A stretch of 64,000 nucleotides of DNA from Streptomyces populi (GTDB lineage: Bacteria; Actinomycetota; Actinomycetes; Streptomycetales; Streptomycetaceae). The first letter of the stretch is position 1. Every line of letters starts with the position of its first letter. The notes under the pieces were generated by a model. The model did not search any database. It worked only from the letters and a program-made list of their open reading frames with translations, and was not told where the DNA came from. The DNA is taken from NCBI RefSeq assembly GCF_002911015.1, contig NZ_KZ626844.1:62001-126000 (forward strand). Reading direction: 5' to 3'. The position numbers and the translations under genes are program-made. Below are positions 32,735-40,635 of the stretch, one piece after another.

Positions 32735-33604
32735 CTAGAGGGCGGTGCCGTCCCAGAACGCGGCCAGGGCGCGGGCGGTCTCCAGGGGCTGGTCGGCGTT
32801 CGGTGAGTGCTCCGCCCCCTCGACGACCGTGCGGTGCGCGTCGAGCCGGGCGGCCATCGTGTCCAGCAGGGAGACCGGCCAGGTGTCGTCATGCTCCCCG
32901 GACAGCACGTGCTTGGGGAGGGGGACGGCGGCCAGTTCGGCGACGCGGTCGGGCTCGCCGCACAACTGGCGGCCCGTGGCGACGAGTTGGGCGGGACTGT
33001 TGGCGAGCCAGCGGCGGCGCAGGTCGGCGAGGTCGTCGAGCCCCGCGTCCAGCCCGCCCGTCTCGGTCTCCTCGGGCGGCTCCATCGCCTGGATCGCCTC
33101 CCAGACCTCGGCCATGCTCATCACGGCCAGCGCGTCCCGCAGCAGCTTGACGCGCTGCTGCTGCTCCTCGGAGATCTGCGCGGGGCCGGAGGCCATGAGG
33201 GTCAGGGACACGAACGGCGACGCGTCGGCCAGCACCGCGGCGCGCGCGATCTGACCGCCGAGCGAGTGCCCCACGAGGTGCACGGGAGTGCCGACGGCGG
33301 CGGCCTGCGCGAGCACGTCCTGCGCCAACTCGCTCTGTGCGTAAGCCGTTTCGTCGTCCCGCGGCCCCTCGGTCTCGAACTGTCCGCGTCCGTCCACGGC
33401 CACCGTGCGGTAACCCGCCGCGGCCAACGGCGCGTGGAGTGCGATGAAGTCCTCCTTGCTCCCGGTGAACCCCGGCAGCAGCAGGGCGGTTCCCTTGGGC
33501 CGTCCCCGGGGCGCGGCGTCGAGCACGGCGAACTCGCCGCGCGCGGTGGACAACCGGTACGCGCGGACACCGGCGGGCGGAACGAACGTGTAAGGCCTGC
33601 TCAT
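32735..33604 (-). CDS. alpha/beta hydrolase
   Basis: Hydrolase of 289 residues with the usual fold: the oxyanion strand LLLPGFTGSKEDFIAL, the nucleophile elbow VHLVGHSLGGQIARA (Ser), a late Asp in LSGEHDDTWPVS and the His in VEGAEHSPNADQP. The substrate is unknown. No purine-rich ribosome site precedes the ATG; TAGCCT lies 7 bases upstream, consistent with a leaderless message. It lies downstream of the DEAD-box helicase gene on the same strand, separated by a terminator. Confidence 0.88.
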   Translation of the reverse strand: MSRPYTFVPPAGVRAYRLSTARGEFAVLDAAPRGRPKGTALLLPGFTGSKEDFIALHAPLAAAGYRTVAVDGRGQFETEGPRDDETAYAQSELAQDVLAQAAAVGTPVHLVGHSLGGQIARAAVLADASPFVSLTLMASGPAQISEEQQQRVKLLRDALAVMSMAEVWEAIQAMEPPEETETGGLDAGLDDLADLRRRWLANSPAQLVATGRQLCGEPDRVAELAAVPLPKHVLSGEHDDTWPVSLLDTMAARLDAHRTVVEGAEHSPNADQPLETARALAAFWDGTAL

Positions 33605-33728
33605 GCGAAGGAGGCTATCGGGCGCCGGTGACGGCCGCTCGACGGGTGCGTCGCTCCCGGACCGGCGCCCGGTGAAGTCCGTCGCGGGCCGACGGGCGGG
33701 GCGGAGCCGGTGTCGGAGGCGGGAAACG

Positions 33729-33769
33729 CCGACGGCCCGGCCCCACCGGATGGGGGACCGGGCCGTCGG
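33729..33769 (-). terminator. terminator after the DEAD-box helicase gene
   Basis: CCGACGGCCCGG (33729-33740) pairs with CCGGGCCGTCGG (33758-33769); the stem extends with one mismatch through CCCC/GGGG. It starts 9 bases past the helicase stop on the minus strand. Confidence 0.7.
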
Positions 33770-33777
33770 ACGGGAGA

Positions 33778-36156
33778 TCAGCTCTCCGTGGGCTCCGTGG
33801 CGACCGCCTTGCGGGTGCGTCGGCGGGGGGCGGGCTTGGTCTCCGTCGCCTCGCCGGCCTGGGCCGGGATGTCGGCGTCGGCGACGGCCTTGCGGGTGCG
33901 TCGGCGTACGGGCTTGGCGTCCGTCTCCTCGGCGGCCGGGGCCGTCTCGGTGGCCGTGGCCGCGGTCTTGCGGGCGCGCCGCGGCTTGGTCTCGGCGACC
34001 GTCTCGGCGACCTCGGTGGCGGCGGCCTCGACGGTGTCGACGACGGCCTCCGCCGCCTTGCGGGTGCGTCGGCGGGGGGCGGGCTTGGTCTCCGTCGCCT
34101 CGCCGGCCTGGGCCGGGATGTCGGCGTCGGCGACGGCCTTGCGGGTACGTCGGCGTACGGGCTTGGCGTCCGTCTCCTCGGCGGCCGGGGCCGTCTCGGT
34201 GGCCGTGGCCGCGGTCTTGCGGGTACGCCGCGGCTTGGTCTCGGCGACCGTCTCGGCGACCTCGGTGGCGGCGGCCTCGACGGTGTCGACGACGGCCTCC
34301 GCGGCCTTGCGGGTCCGGCGCCGCGCGGGCTTGGCCGGAGCCTCGGTGACCTCGGCGGCCTCGGTGACCGTCTCGACGGCGGGCGTCGGCTCGGCGGCCT
34401 TGCGGGTCCGGCGGCGGACCGGCTTGGCCGGAGCCTCCGTGACGGTCTCGGCGGCGGCGCTCTCGACCACGGCCTCGGCGGCGGTCACCACCGCCTCGGC
34501 CGTCTCGACGGCCGTCGCGGCGGCCTTGCGGGTGCGGCGGCGGCGCGGCGCGGCCGGCTCGTCGGTGACACCCTCGGCCGTCGCCACGGCGGCTTCCGCG
34601 GCCTCGGTCACGGGGGCGGCGACGGCCGCCACGGGCTCGCCCGCTCCACCACGCGTGCGCCGACGGCGGCGCGGCGTGCGGGGCTCGCCCGCCTCGACGG
34701 ACGCGGGCGCGTCCGTGGCCGCCGGAGCGTCCGTGGTCGCGGGAGCACCGTCGGCGGGTGCACCGCCGCGTGTACGGCGGCGCTGGCGCGGAGTGCGCGG
34801 CGCGCGCTCGCGTTCGCGCTCGGCGGGCGCGGCCGAACGGCCGGCGCGGCCACGCGGACCGCCACGGCCACCGGTCTCGCCCAGGTCCTCGACCTCCTCG
34901 GCCGCGAGCCCGGCGCGGGTGCGCTCGGAACGCGGCAGGACACCCTTGGTGCCGGCCGGGATGTTCAGCTCCTCGAAGAGGTGCGGGGACGTGGAGTACG
35001 TCTCCGGCGGGTTGCCGAAGTCGAGGTCCAGCGCCTTGTTGATGAGCTGCCAGCGCGGGATGTCGTCCCAGTCGACGAGGGTGATCGCGATGCCCTTGGC
35101 GCCCGCGCGGCCGGTGCGGCCGATGCGGTGCAGGTACGTCTTCTCGTCCTCGGGGGACTGGTAGTTGATGACGTGGGTGACACCCTCGACGTCGATGCCG
35201 CGGGCCGCGACGTCGGTGCAGACGAGGACGTCCACCTTGCCGTTGCGGAACGCGCGCAGCGCCTGCTCGCGGGCGCCCTGGCCGAGGTCGCCGTGGACCG
35301 CGCCGGAGGCGAAGCCGCGCTGCTGGAGCTGGTCGGCGAGGTCCGCCGCCGTCCGCTTGGTGCGGCAGAAGACCATCGCGAGACCGCGGCCCTCGGCCTG
35401 CAGTATGCGCGCGACCATCTCCGGCTTGTCCATGTTGTGCGCGCGGTACACGAACTGCTTCGTGTTCGCGACCGTCGCGCCCGAGTCGTCCGGCGCGGCG
35501 GCGCGGATGTGCGTGGGCTGCGACATGTAGCGGCGCGCGAGACCGATGACCGCGCCCGGCATGGTCGCCGAGAACAGCATCGTCTGACGGCGGGCCGGCA
35601 GCATGTTCATGATCTTCTCGACGTCGGGCAGGAAGCCCAGGTCGAGCATCTCGTCGGCCTCGTCCAGGACGAGCGCCTTGATGTGCTTGAGGTTGAGCTT
35701 CTTCTGGCCCGCGAGGTCCAGCAGTCGCCCGGGGGTGCCGACGATGACGTCGACGCCCTTCTTCAGGGCCTCCACCTGGGGCTCGTACGCCCGGCCGCCG
35801 TAGATGGCCAGAACGCGTACGTTGCGGACCTTGCCCGCGGTCAGCAGGTCGTTGGTCACCTGGGTGCACAGCTCGCGCGTCGGGACGACGACGAGGGCCT
35901 GCGGGGCGTCGGTGAGCTGCTCGGGCTTGGCCCGGCCCGCCTCGACGTCCGCGGGGACGGTGACGCGCTCCAGCAGGGGGAGGCCGAAGCCCAGCGTCTT
36001 GCCGGTGCCGGTCTTGGCCTGGCCGATGACGTCGGTGCCGGAGAGGGCGACCGGGAGCGTCATCTCCTGGATGGGGAAGGGGTTGACGATGCCGACGGCC
36101 TCAAGGGCCTCGGCGGTCTCAGGGAGGATTCCGAGCTCTCGGAAAGTCGTAGTCAG
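33778..36156 (-). CDS. DEAD-box ATP-dependent RNA helicase with repeat-rich basic C-terminus
   Basis: RNA helicase, about 792 residues. The core has the Q motif (IVNPFPIQEMTLPVALSG), Walker A (GQAKTGTGKTLGFGLPLL), DEAD box (VLDEADEMLDLGF), SAT (LFSATMPGA) and motif VI (HRIGRTGRAGAKG). After residue ~400 comes a long Ala/Glu/Thr-rich tail studded with RRRTRK-type basic clusters, probably for RNA binding. No ATG/GTG lies near the conserved start TTTFRELGILPE; a CTG at 36156 with AGAGG upstream fits best, with ATG 36258 as the alternative. It is likely involved in ribosome assembly, mRNA decay or cold adaptation. It corresponds to mycobacterial RhlE by position (from memory). Confidence 0.93.
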   Translation of the reverse strand: MTTTFRELGILPETAEALEAVGIVNPFPIQEMTLPVALSGTDVIGQAKTGTGKTLGFGLPLLERVTVPADVEAGRAKPEQLTDAPQALVVVPTRELCTQVTNDLLTAGKVRNVRVLAIYGGRAYEPQVEALKKGVDVIVGTPGRLLDLAGQKKLNLKHIKALVLDEADEMLDLGFLPDVEKIMNMLPARRQTMLFSATMPGAVIGLARRYMSQPTHIRAAAPDDSGATVANTKQFVYRAHNMDKPEMVARILQAEGRGLAMVFCRTKRTAADLADQLQQRGFASGAVHGDLGQGAREQALRAFRNGKVDVLVCTDVAARGIDVEGVTHVINYQSPEDEKTYLHRIGRTGRAGAKGIAITLVDWDDIPRWQLINKALDLDFGNPPETYSTSPHLFEELNIPAGTKGVLPRSERTRAGLAAEEVEDLGETGGRGGPRGRAGRSAAPAERERERAPRTPRQRRRTRGGAPADGAPATTDAPAATDAPASVEAGEPRTPRRRRRTRGGAGEPVAAVAAPVTEAAEAAVATAEGVTDEPAAPRRRRTRKAAATAVETAEAVVTAAEAVVESAAAETVTEAPAKPVRRRTRKAAEPTPAVETVTEAAEVTEAPAKPARRRTRKAAEAVVDTVEAAATEVAETVAETKPRRTRKTAATATETAPAAEETDAKPVRRRTRKAVADADIPAQAGEATETKPAPRRRTRKAAEAVVDTVEAAATEVAETVAETKPRRARKTAATATETAPAAEETDAKPVRRRTRKAVADADIPAQAGEATETKPAPRRRTRKAVATEPTES
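33806..34303 (-). repeat. two tandem 249-bp in-frame repeats in the helicase tail
   Basis: The sequence from 33806 recurs almost exactly from 34055, a period of 249 bp or 83 residues. Each copy encodes KPAPRRRTRKA-, ETKPRR(A/T)RKTA- and KPVRRRTRKAV- clusters joined by acidic Ala-rich spacers. Only scattered substitutions separate the copies, which points to a recent duplication. Confidence 0.85.
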
Positions 36157-36533
36157 GGTGCTGCCTCTTCTGTGTACGCGGTGCGAGGCGAGCGCGGGGG
36201 TCGTGTCGGGACCGTGCCGGGGACGTCGGCCGCTCTTGACGGGCGGGCCGGGTGGCATGGGACCACTGCCGACGCTCGAGCTCTCGTACCGCTGAGGGTC
36301 CCTCCGGATGTCGTACGCAATGTGCCGTACCGACGAGGAGGGCTGTCGGGTCGGAGCCGATCGGGCCACCGACCGGGCATCCTCATTCGTGCGGCCCGTC
36401 GAATACTCGGCGGGCGCATTACCACCATACCCCGGAATCGCGCACATGTGATGGCCGATTTGGTCACGTAGTCGTCATCACACAGGTTGAGCAGGAACTT
36501 CCCCCGTGCGGTGGGCGGGCTATTGTGCGCTTC

Positions 36534-37295
36534 ATGACGACGCCTGACAACGCCGCTGAGAAGCCCGCCGAAGCCCCCGCCGACACCGCCCCCGCGGCCA
36601 CCGGAGTCGCCGCGCAGGACTGGGAGACGGCCTCGGCCGAGCCCCAGTACCGCGCCGCGGTCGTGGACCTGCTCGGAGCGCTCGCGTACGGCGAGCTCGC
36701 GGCGTTCGAGCGGCTCGCGGAGGACGCGAAGCTGGCGCCCACGCTCAGCGACAAGGCGGAGCTGGCGAAGATGGCGTCCGCCGAGTTCCACCACTTCGAG
36801 CAGCTGCGGGACCGGCTCGCCGCGATCGGCGCGGAGCCGACGGAGGCGATGGACCCCTTCGTCGCCGCGCTCGACGGCTTCCACCGGCAGACGGCTCCCT
36901 CGGACTGGCTGGAGGGTCTCGTCAAGGCGTACGTCGGCGACTCGATCGCCAGTGACTTCTACCGCGAGGTCGCGGCCCGTCTCGACTCGGACACCCGCGG
37001 GCTCGTCCTCGGCGTCCTCGACGACACCGGTCACGCCGGTTTCGCCATCGAGAAGGTGCGGGCCGCGATCGACGCCGATCCGCGCGTGGGGGGCCGGCTC
37101 GCGCTGTGGGCGCGACGGCTGATGGGCGAGGCCCTGTCCCAGTCGCAGCGCGTGGTCGCCGACCGCGACGCCCTGTCGACGATGCTCGTCGGTGGTGTGG
37201 CGGACGGCTTCGACCTCGCGGAGGTCGGCCGGATGTTCTCCCGGATCACCGAGGCGCACACCAAGCGGATGGCGGCGCTGGGCCTGGCGGCCTAG
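36534..37295 (+). CDS. ferritin-like fold protein
   Basis: Helical protein of 253 residues of the ferritin-like superfamily, related to tRNA-hydroxylase-like (MiaE-type) domains. Candidate di-iron ligands are the Glu in LAYGELAAFER, ExxH in SAEFHHFEQL, the Asp/Glu in VGDSIASDFYREV and the late GMN-free helix FSRITEAHTKRM with Glu and His. The first 30 residues are a disordered Ala/Pro/Glu tail. Whether iron is bound is not certain. There is no clear ribosome site; TATTGT ends 7 bases before the ATG (possible leaderless start). It is divergent from the DEAD-box gene. Mycobacteria keep a similar gene near rhlE. Confidence 0.82.
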   Translation: MTTPDNAAEKPAEAPADTAPAATGVAAQDWETASAEPQYRAAVVDLLGALAYGELAAFERLAEDAKLAPTLSDKAELAKMASAEFHHFEQLRDRLAAIGAEPTEAMDPFVAALDGFHRQTAPSDWLEGLVKAYVGDSIASDFYREVAARLDSDTRGLVLGVLDDTGHAGFAIEKVRAAIDADPRVGGRLALWARRLMGEALSQSQRVVADRDALSTMLVGGVADGFDLAEVGRMFSRITEAHTKRMAALGLAA

Positions 37296-37512
37296 GACAC
37301 CCGGGGCCCGTAGGGCCCCACGGCCTCAGGGCGGCCGGGGTCTCGTGAGCGCACGGGCCCCGGGCACCCGGACCCTCGGGCCGCCCGGACGCCGGGGCGT
37401 CGGCGGCCCGTCCGTGGCGCGGAACGCCGGAGCCCTCGTGGTCCGAGGACCCGAGGGCCGCGCCGCCTACGGGCGCGGTTCACGGTCGCGGGAGCCGGGC
37501 CTCCGCAGCGGC

Positions 37513-37782
37513 TTACGCCGTCGCCGAGCGGCGCCGAAAGCGCTCCTCGGGGCGCAGCAGCAGCGACAGCAGCGCCGCGGAGACGGCCGCCGCGCCGACG
37601 AGGATGGCCAGGAAGTGGCCCGAACCCAGGGCCGTGTGCGTCAGGAAGGCGCCGAACAGGGCTCCCGCCACGCCGGTCGACAGGACCAGGCTGCGTGACG
37701 GCAACCGGTGGGGCAGGCGGTACGAGGCCGCCCACGCCAGCGCGAGACCGAGCAGTGCGGAGCCGAGCGTTTCCAAGAACAT
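37513..37782 (-). CDS. small integral membrane protein
   Basis: Protein of 89 residues with three probable membrane spans (FLETLGSALLGLALAWAASY; LVLSTGVAGALFGAFLTHTA; HFLAILVGAAAVSAALLSLL) and a basic C-terminus (RPEERFRRRSATA). No family is recognised with confidence. The ATG at 37782 is well supported by GGGAGGG 8 bases upstream; further open sequence upstream is not coding. The 217-bp gap before it (37296-37512) is G+C-rich and carries only weak hairpins. Confidence 0.75.
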   Translation of the reverse strand: MFLETLGSALLGLALAWAASYRLPHRLPSRSLVLSTGVAGALFGAFLTHTALGSGHFLAILVGAAAVSAALLSLLLRPEERFRRRSATA

Positions 37783-37952
37783 GATGGGGTCCCTCCCGCA
37801 CGGCCGGTGCAAATCGGTCGTAGCCGGTCCTACCCCTGACGTCCGGAACGCAATCCTCCCCGGTGCCCGGCATGTGCTCCATCTGCGTCCGCGCGGGTGC
37901 CGGACGCGGGGCGGCGGCCCGGAGCGCCACGGCCTGCGGGAGCACGGACGAC

Positions 37953-37989
37953 GTGAAGGGCCCGGTGACGTCGTCACCGGGCCCTTCAC
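37953..37989 (-). terminator. terminator after the DUF3107 gene
   Basis: Perfect 17-bp stem, GTGAAGGGCCCGGTGAC (37953-37969) with its complement (37973-37989) and a 3-base loop, beginning 24 bases past the DUF3107 stop. Confidence 0.8.
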
Positions 37990-38013
37990 GCACTGCTTCG
38001 TCGCCCTGTCGCC

Positions 38014-38241
38014 CTACAGAGCGCTGAACCCGACCTTGCGCTGCGTGGGCTCGCCGAGCTCCACGTACGCCAGCCGGTCGGCGGGAACCAGGACCTTGCG
38101 GCCGTGGTCGTCCACGAGGCTCAGCAGCTGCGACTTGCCGGCCAGCGCCTCGGACACCGCGCGCTCGACCTCTTCCGGGGTCTGACCGCTCTCCAGAACG
38201 ATCTCGCGGGGCGCGTGCTGCACGCCGATCTTGACCTCCAC
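38014..38241 (-). CDS. DUF3107 small protein
   Basis: Protein of 75 residues, VEVKIGVQHAPREIVLESGQ onward, of the DUF3107 family (TB9.4/Rv3208A in M. tuberculosis, from memory). It is predicted to be a compact beta-alpha-beta protein (PEEVERAVSEALAG helix; KVLVPADRLAYVELG strands). The function is unknown, though conservation across actinobacteria is strong. GTG 38241 with GGAGGGA upstream gives the family N-terminus; an upstream in-frame ATG at about 38268 would add a charged tail. It lies beside a TetR gene, the same neighbour as in mycobacteria. Confidence 0.92.
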   Translation of the reverse strand: MEVKIGVQHAPREIVLESGQTPEEVERAVSEALAGKSQLLSLVDDHGRKVLVPADRLAYVELGEPTQRKVGFSAL

Positions 38242-38428
38242 GGCTTTGTCCCTCCGACGGTCAGTCATGTGCGCGTTCGTACGCGCCGTACGCAGCACAC
38301 ATTAGCCCGGCGAGGGGACGTGCACGCTCCGCCCGGGAACGCCACGAGCGAACAGCCGACGGGAACAAGAAGCGGCCGGGACGCGCCCCGGCCGCTTCCT
38401 TCGCCTCGGTGATCCGATGATCCGGTGA

Positions 38429-39070
38429 TCAGTGGTGGTCGGTGCCGTGCAGCGGGAAACCCGCGATGCCCCGCCAGGCGAGCGAGGTCAGCAGCTGGAC
38501 CGCCTGGTCGCGCGGGACGCTGCGGTCGCTGTGCAGCCAGGAGCGGGCCACCACCTGGGCCAGACCGCCGAGGCCGGAGGCGAGGAGCATCGACTCGGCG
38601 CGCGAGAGACCCGTGTCCTCCGCGATGACGTCGCAGATCGCCTCGGCGCACTCGTGCGTCACCTTGTCGACGCGCTCGCGCACCGCGGGCTCGTTCGTCA
38701 GGTCCGACTCGAAGACCAGCCGGAACGCGCCGCCGTCGTCCTCCACGTACGCGAAGTAGGCGTCCATCGTCGCGCGGACGCGCAGCTTGTTGTCCGTGGT
38801 GGACGCGAGCGCCGTGCGCACCGCCAGGAGCAGGGACTCGCAGTGCTGGTCGAGCAGGGCGAGGTACAGATCGAGCTTGCCCGGGAAGTGCTGGTAGAGG
38901 ACCGGCTTGCTGACGCCCGCACGCTCGGCGATGTCGTCCATGGCGGCCGAGTGGTATCCCTGCGCAACGAAAACTTCCTGGGCGGCGCCGAGGAGCTGGT
39001 TGCGCCGTGCCCGGCGCGGCAGGCGAGTGCCCCGCGGGCGTGCCGCCTCTGTCTGCTCGATGGCTGTCAC
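38429..39070 (-). CDS. TetR family transcriptional regulator
   Basis: One-component regulator of 213 residues. The N-terminal helix-turn-helix is textbook TetR: RRNQLLGAAQEVFVAQGYHS, DDIAERAGVSKPVLYQHFPG, KLDLYLALLDQH. The C-terminal ligand domain is helical (FRLVFESDLTNEPAVRERVD). GTG 39070 has GGGAGG upstream and starts VTAIEQTEAARPRG. The upstream DNA (39071-39240) probably holds its own operator, but no convincing palindrome was found by eye. The effector and targets are unknown. Position next to DUF3107 matches Rv3208. Confidence 0.92.
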   Translation of the reverse strand: MTAIEQTEAARPRGTRLPRRARRNQLLGAAQEVFVAQGYHSAAMDDIAERAGVSKPVLYQHFPGKLDLYLALLDQHCESLLLAVRTALASTTDNKLRVRATMDAYFAYVEDDGGAFRLVFESDLTNEPAVRERVDKVTHECAEAICDVIAEDTGLSRAESMLLASGLGGLAQVVARSWLHSDRSVPRDQAVQLLTSLAWRGIAGFPLHGTDHH

Positions 39071-39258
39071 GCCGCCTCCCAAAGTTGTCCACGTGCGGTG
39101 TGCGCCGCGCCGCCATCGTACTTTTCGGTAACCCCGCTGTGTGCGGTGCGAGCGCAGAATTTCACGGACCGGACCCCCTCCGGGACGGCGCACAGTGTGC
39201 CGAAGGGGACGAGCCGGTCACCCGGGCCGCCGTGACGGGCCTGATCAGCGGAGTCGGG

Positions 39259-39477
39259 TCACCTGTAGTCGTCCTCGTTCAGCCGGACGACCCGGGCCTG
39301 CTCGGCCAGATCCGCGTCATCGGCGTTGAGGCGGTCGCCCGGGGGTTCCAGGTCGACGTCGTCCACGGGGTCCAGCTCGGCGGACTGCTCGGCGGCGTCG
39401 GCCTCCGGGGTCTCCGTGTCGGGGACCTCCCGGAACTGGTCGTCGAAGGTTGCGGGGTCTGTCGGGTCGACTGTCAT
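39259..39477 (-). CDS. small acidic protein, unknown function
   Basis: Protein of 72 residues, MTVDPTDPATFDDQFREVPD onward, very acidic and probably disordered (many Asp/Glu, ending VVRLNEDDYR). The ATG has GAAGAGG 4 bases upstream. No domain is recognised. Similar short acidic proteins are annotated at this place in other Streptomyces as far as I recall. It is divergent from the alpha/beta hydrolase gene across 160 bases. Confidence 0.72.
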   Translation of the reverse strand: MTVDPTDPATFDDQFREVPDTETPEADAAEQSAELDPVDDVDLEPPGDRLNADDADLAEQARVVRLNEDDYR

Positions 39478-39637
39478 GGTTCCTCTTCCCGAACGGGTAC
39501 GAGTGCGCTCCTGATGTGCGTACGAGTGCCCTCGTTCGAAGCCTAGGAGACACACGATCCGGCCGCTATGCGATCCGTCCGCTGTCTGTGACGGCGAACA
39601 CATGAGCCCCCGCGTGATCGTCTCGTAACATTGCGGC

Positions 39638-40627
39638 ATGTCTTCGACCGAACTCCCTTCCGCGCCGGCCGCCAGTGTCACGCCGAGGGTGGGCGCCGTC
39701 AGGGTCGCGGAGGGAGAGCGGCTGCGATCGGCCGGGCTGCCCGGCATCACGCTGACGATCAGGTCGAGACCGCCGGCCCGGGAGGGACTTCCGCCCGCGC
39801 TGTACGTGCACGGTCTGGGCGGTTCCTCGCAGAACTGGTCGGCGCTGATGGCCCGGCTCGACGGGCTCGTGGACAGCGAGGCCCTCGACCTGCCGGGCTT
39901 CGGCGACTCGCCGCCGCCGGACGACGGCGACTACTCGGTCACCGGGCACGCGCGCGCGGTGATCCGCCACCTCGACGCGTCCGGACGCGGTCCGGTACAT
40001 CTTTTCGGCAATTCACTCGGTGGAGCCGTCGCGACCCGGGTCGCGGCCGTCCGTCCGGATCTCGTCCGGACGCTCACGCTGGTGTCCCCCGCGCTGCCCG
40101 AGATCCGCGCCCAGCGCACCGCCTGGCCGACCGCCCTGCTCGCCCTCCCCGGGGTGGCGGGACTGTTCACCAGGATCACCCGGGAATGGAGCGCTGAGCA
40201 GCGCGTACGGGGGGTGCTGGCCCTCTGTTACGGCGACCCCGGCATCGTGACGCCCGAGGGGTTCCGGGACGCGGTGGAGGAGATGGAGCGGCGGCTCGCC
40301 CTGCCCTATTTCTGGGACGCCATGGCGCGTTCCGCGCGCGGGGTCGTGAACGCCTACACGCTCGGCGGGCAGCATGGACTGTGGCGTCAGGCCGAACGCG
40401 TGCTCGCCCCGACGCTCCTGGTCTACGGAGGCCGTGACCAACTTGTCGGCTACCGTATGGCGCAGCGCGCGGCCCGTGCCTTCCGTGACTCCCGGCTGCT
40501 TTCCCTGCCGGAGGCGGGACACGTCGCCATGATGGAGTATCCGGAGACGGTCGCCACCGCCTTCCGTGAACTCCTGGCGGATCTGGGAGAGTTGACCTCT
40601 CCGATGGCAGTCGGCGCGGAGAGCTGA
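39638..40627 (+). CDS. alpha/beta hydrolase
   Basis: Hydrolase of 329 residues. Motifs: ALYVHGLGGSSQNWSALM (oxyanion HGxGG), the nucleophile elbow VHLFGNSLGGAVATRVAA (Ser; Asn replaces the more common His), VYGGRDQLVGYRMA (Asp) and LPEAGHVAMMEYPE (His). The full triad is thus present. The substrate is unknown. No Shine-Dalgarno is seen; TAACAT ends 6 bases before the ATG, implying a leaderless transcript. The DUF3152 gene starts 8 bases after its stop, so the pair is an operon. Confidence 0.9.
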   Translation: MSSTELPSAPAASVTPRVGAVRVAEGERLRSAGLPGITLTIRSRPPAREGLPPALYVHGLGGSSQNWSALMARLDGLVDSEALDLPGFGDSPPPDDGDYSVTGHARAVIRHLDASGRGPVHLFGNSLGGAVATRVAAVRPDLVRTLTLVSPALPEIRAQRTAWPTALLALPGVAGLFTRITREWSAEQRVRGVLALCYGDPGIVTPEGFRDAVEEMERRLALPYFWDAMARSARGVVNAYTLGGQHGLWRQAERVLAPTLLVYGGRDQLVGYRMAQRAARAFRDSRLLSLPEAGHVAMMEYPETVATAFRELLADLGELTSPMAVGAES

Positions 40628-40635
40628 GGCGGGAA

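Noticed and set aside
33710..35164. Plus-strand frame of 484 codons with RVRRRTG repeats opposite the helicase tail
   Set aside because: The repetition is the mirror of the helicase repeats, and the helicase frame has conserved motifs.
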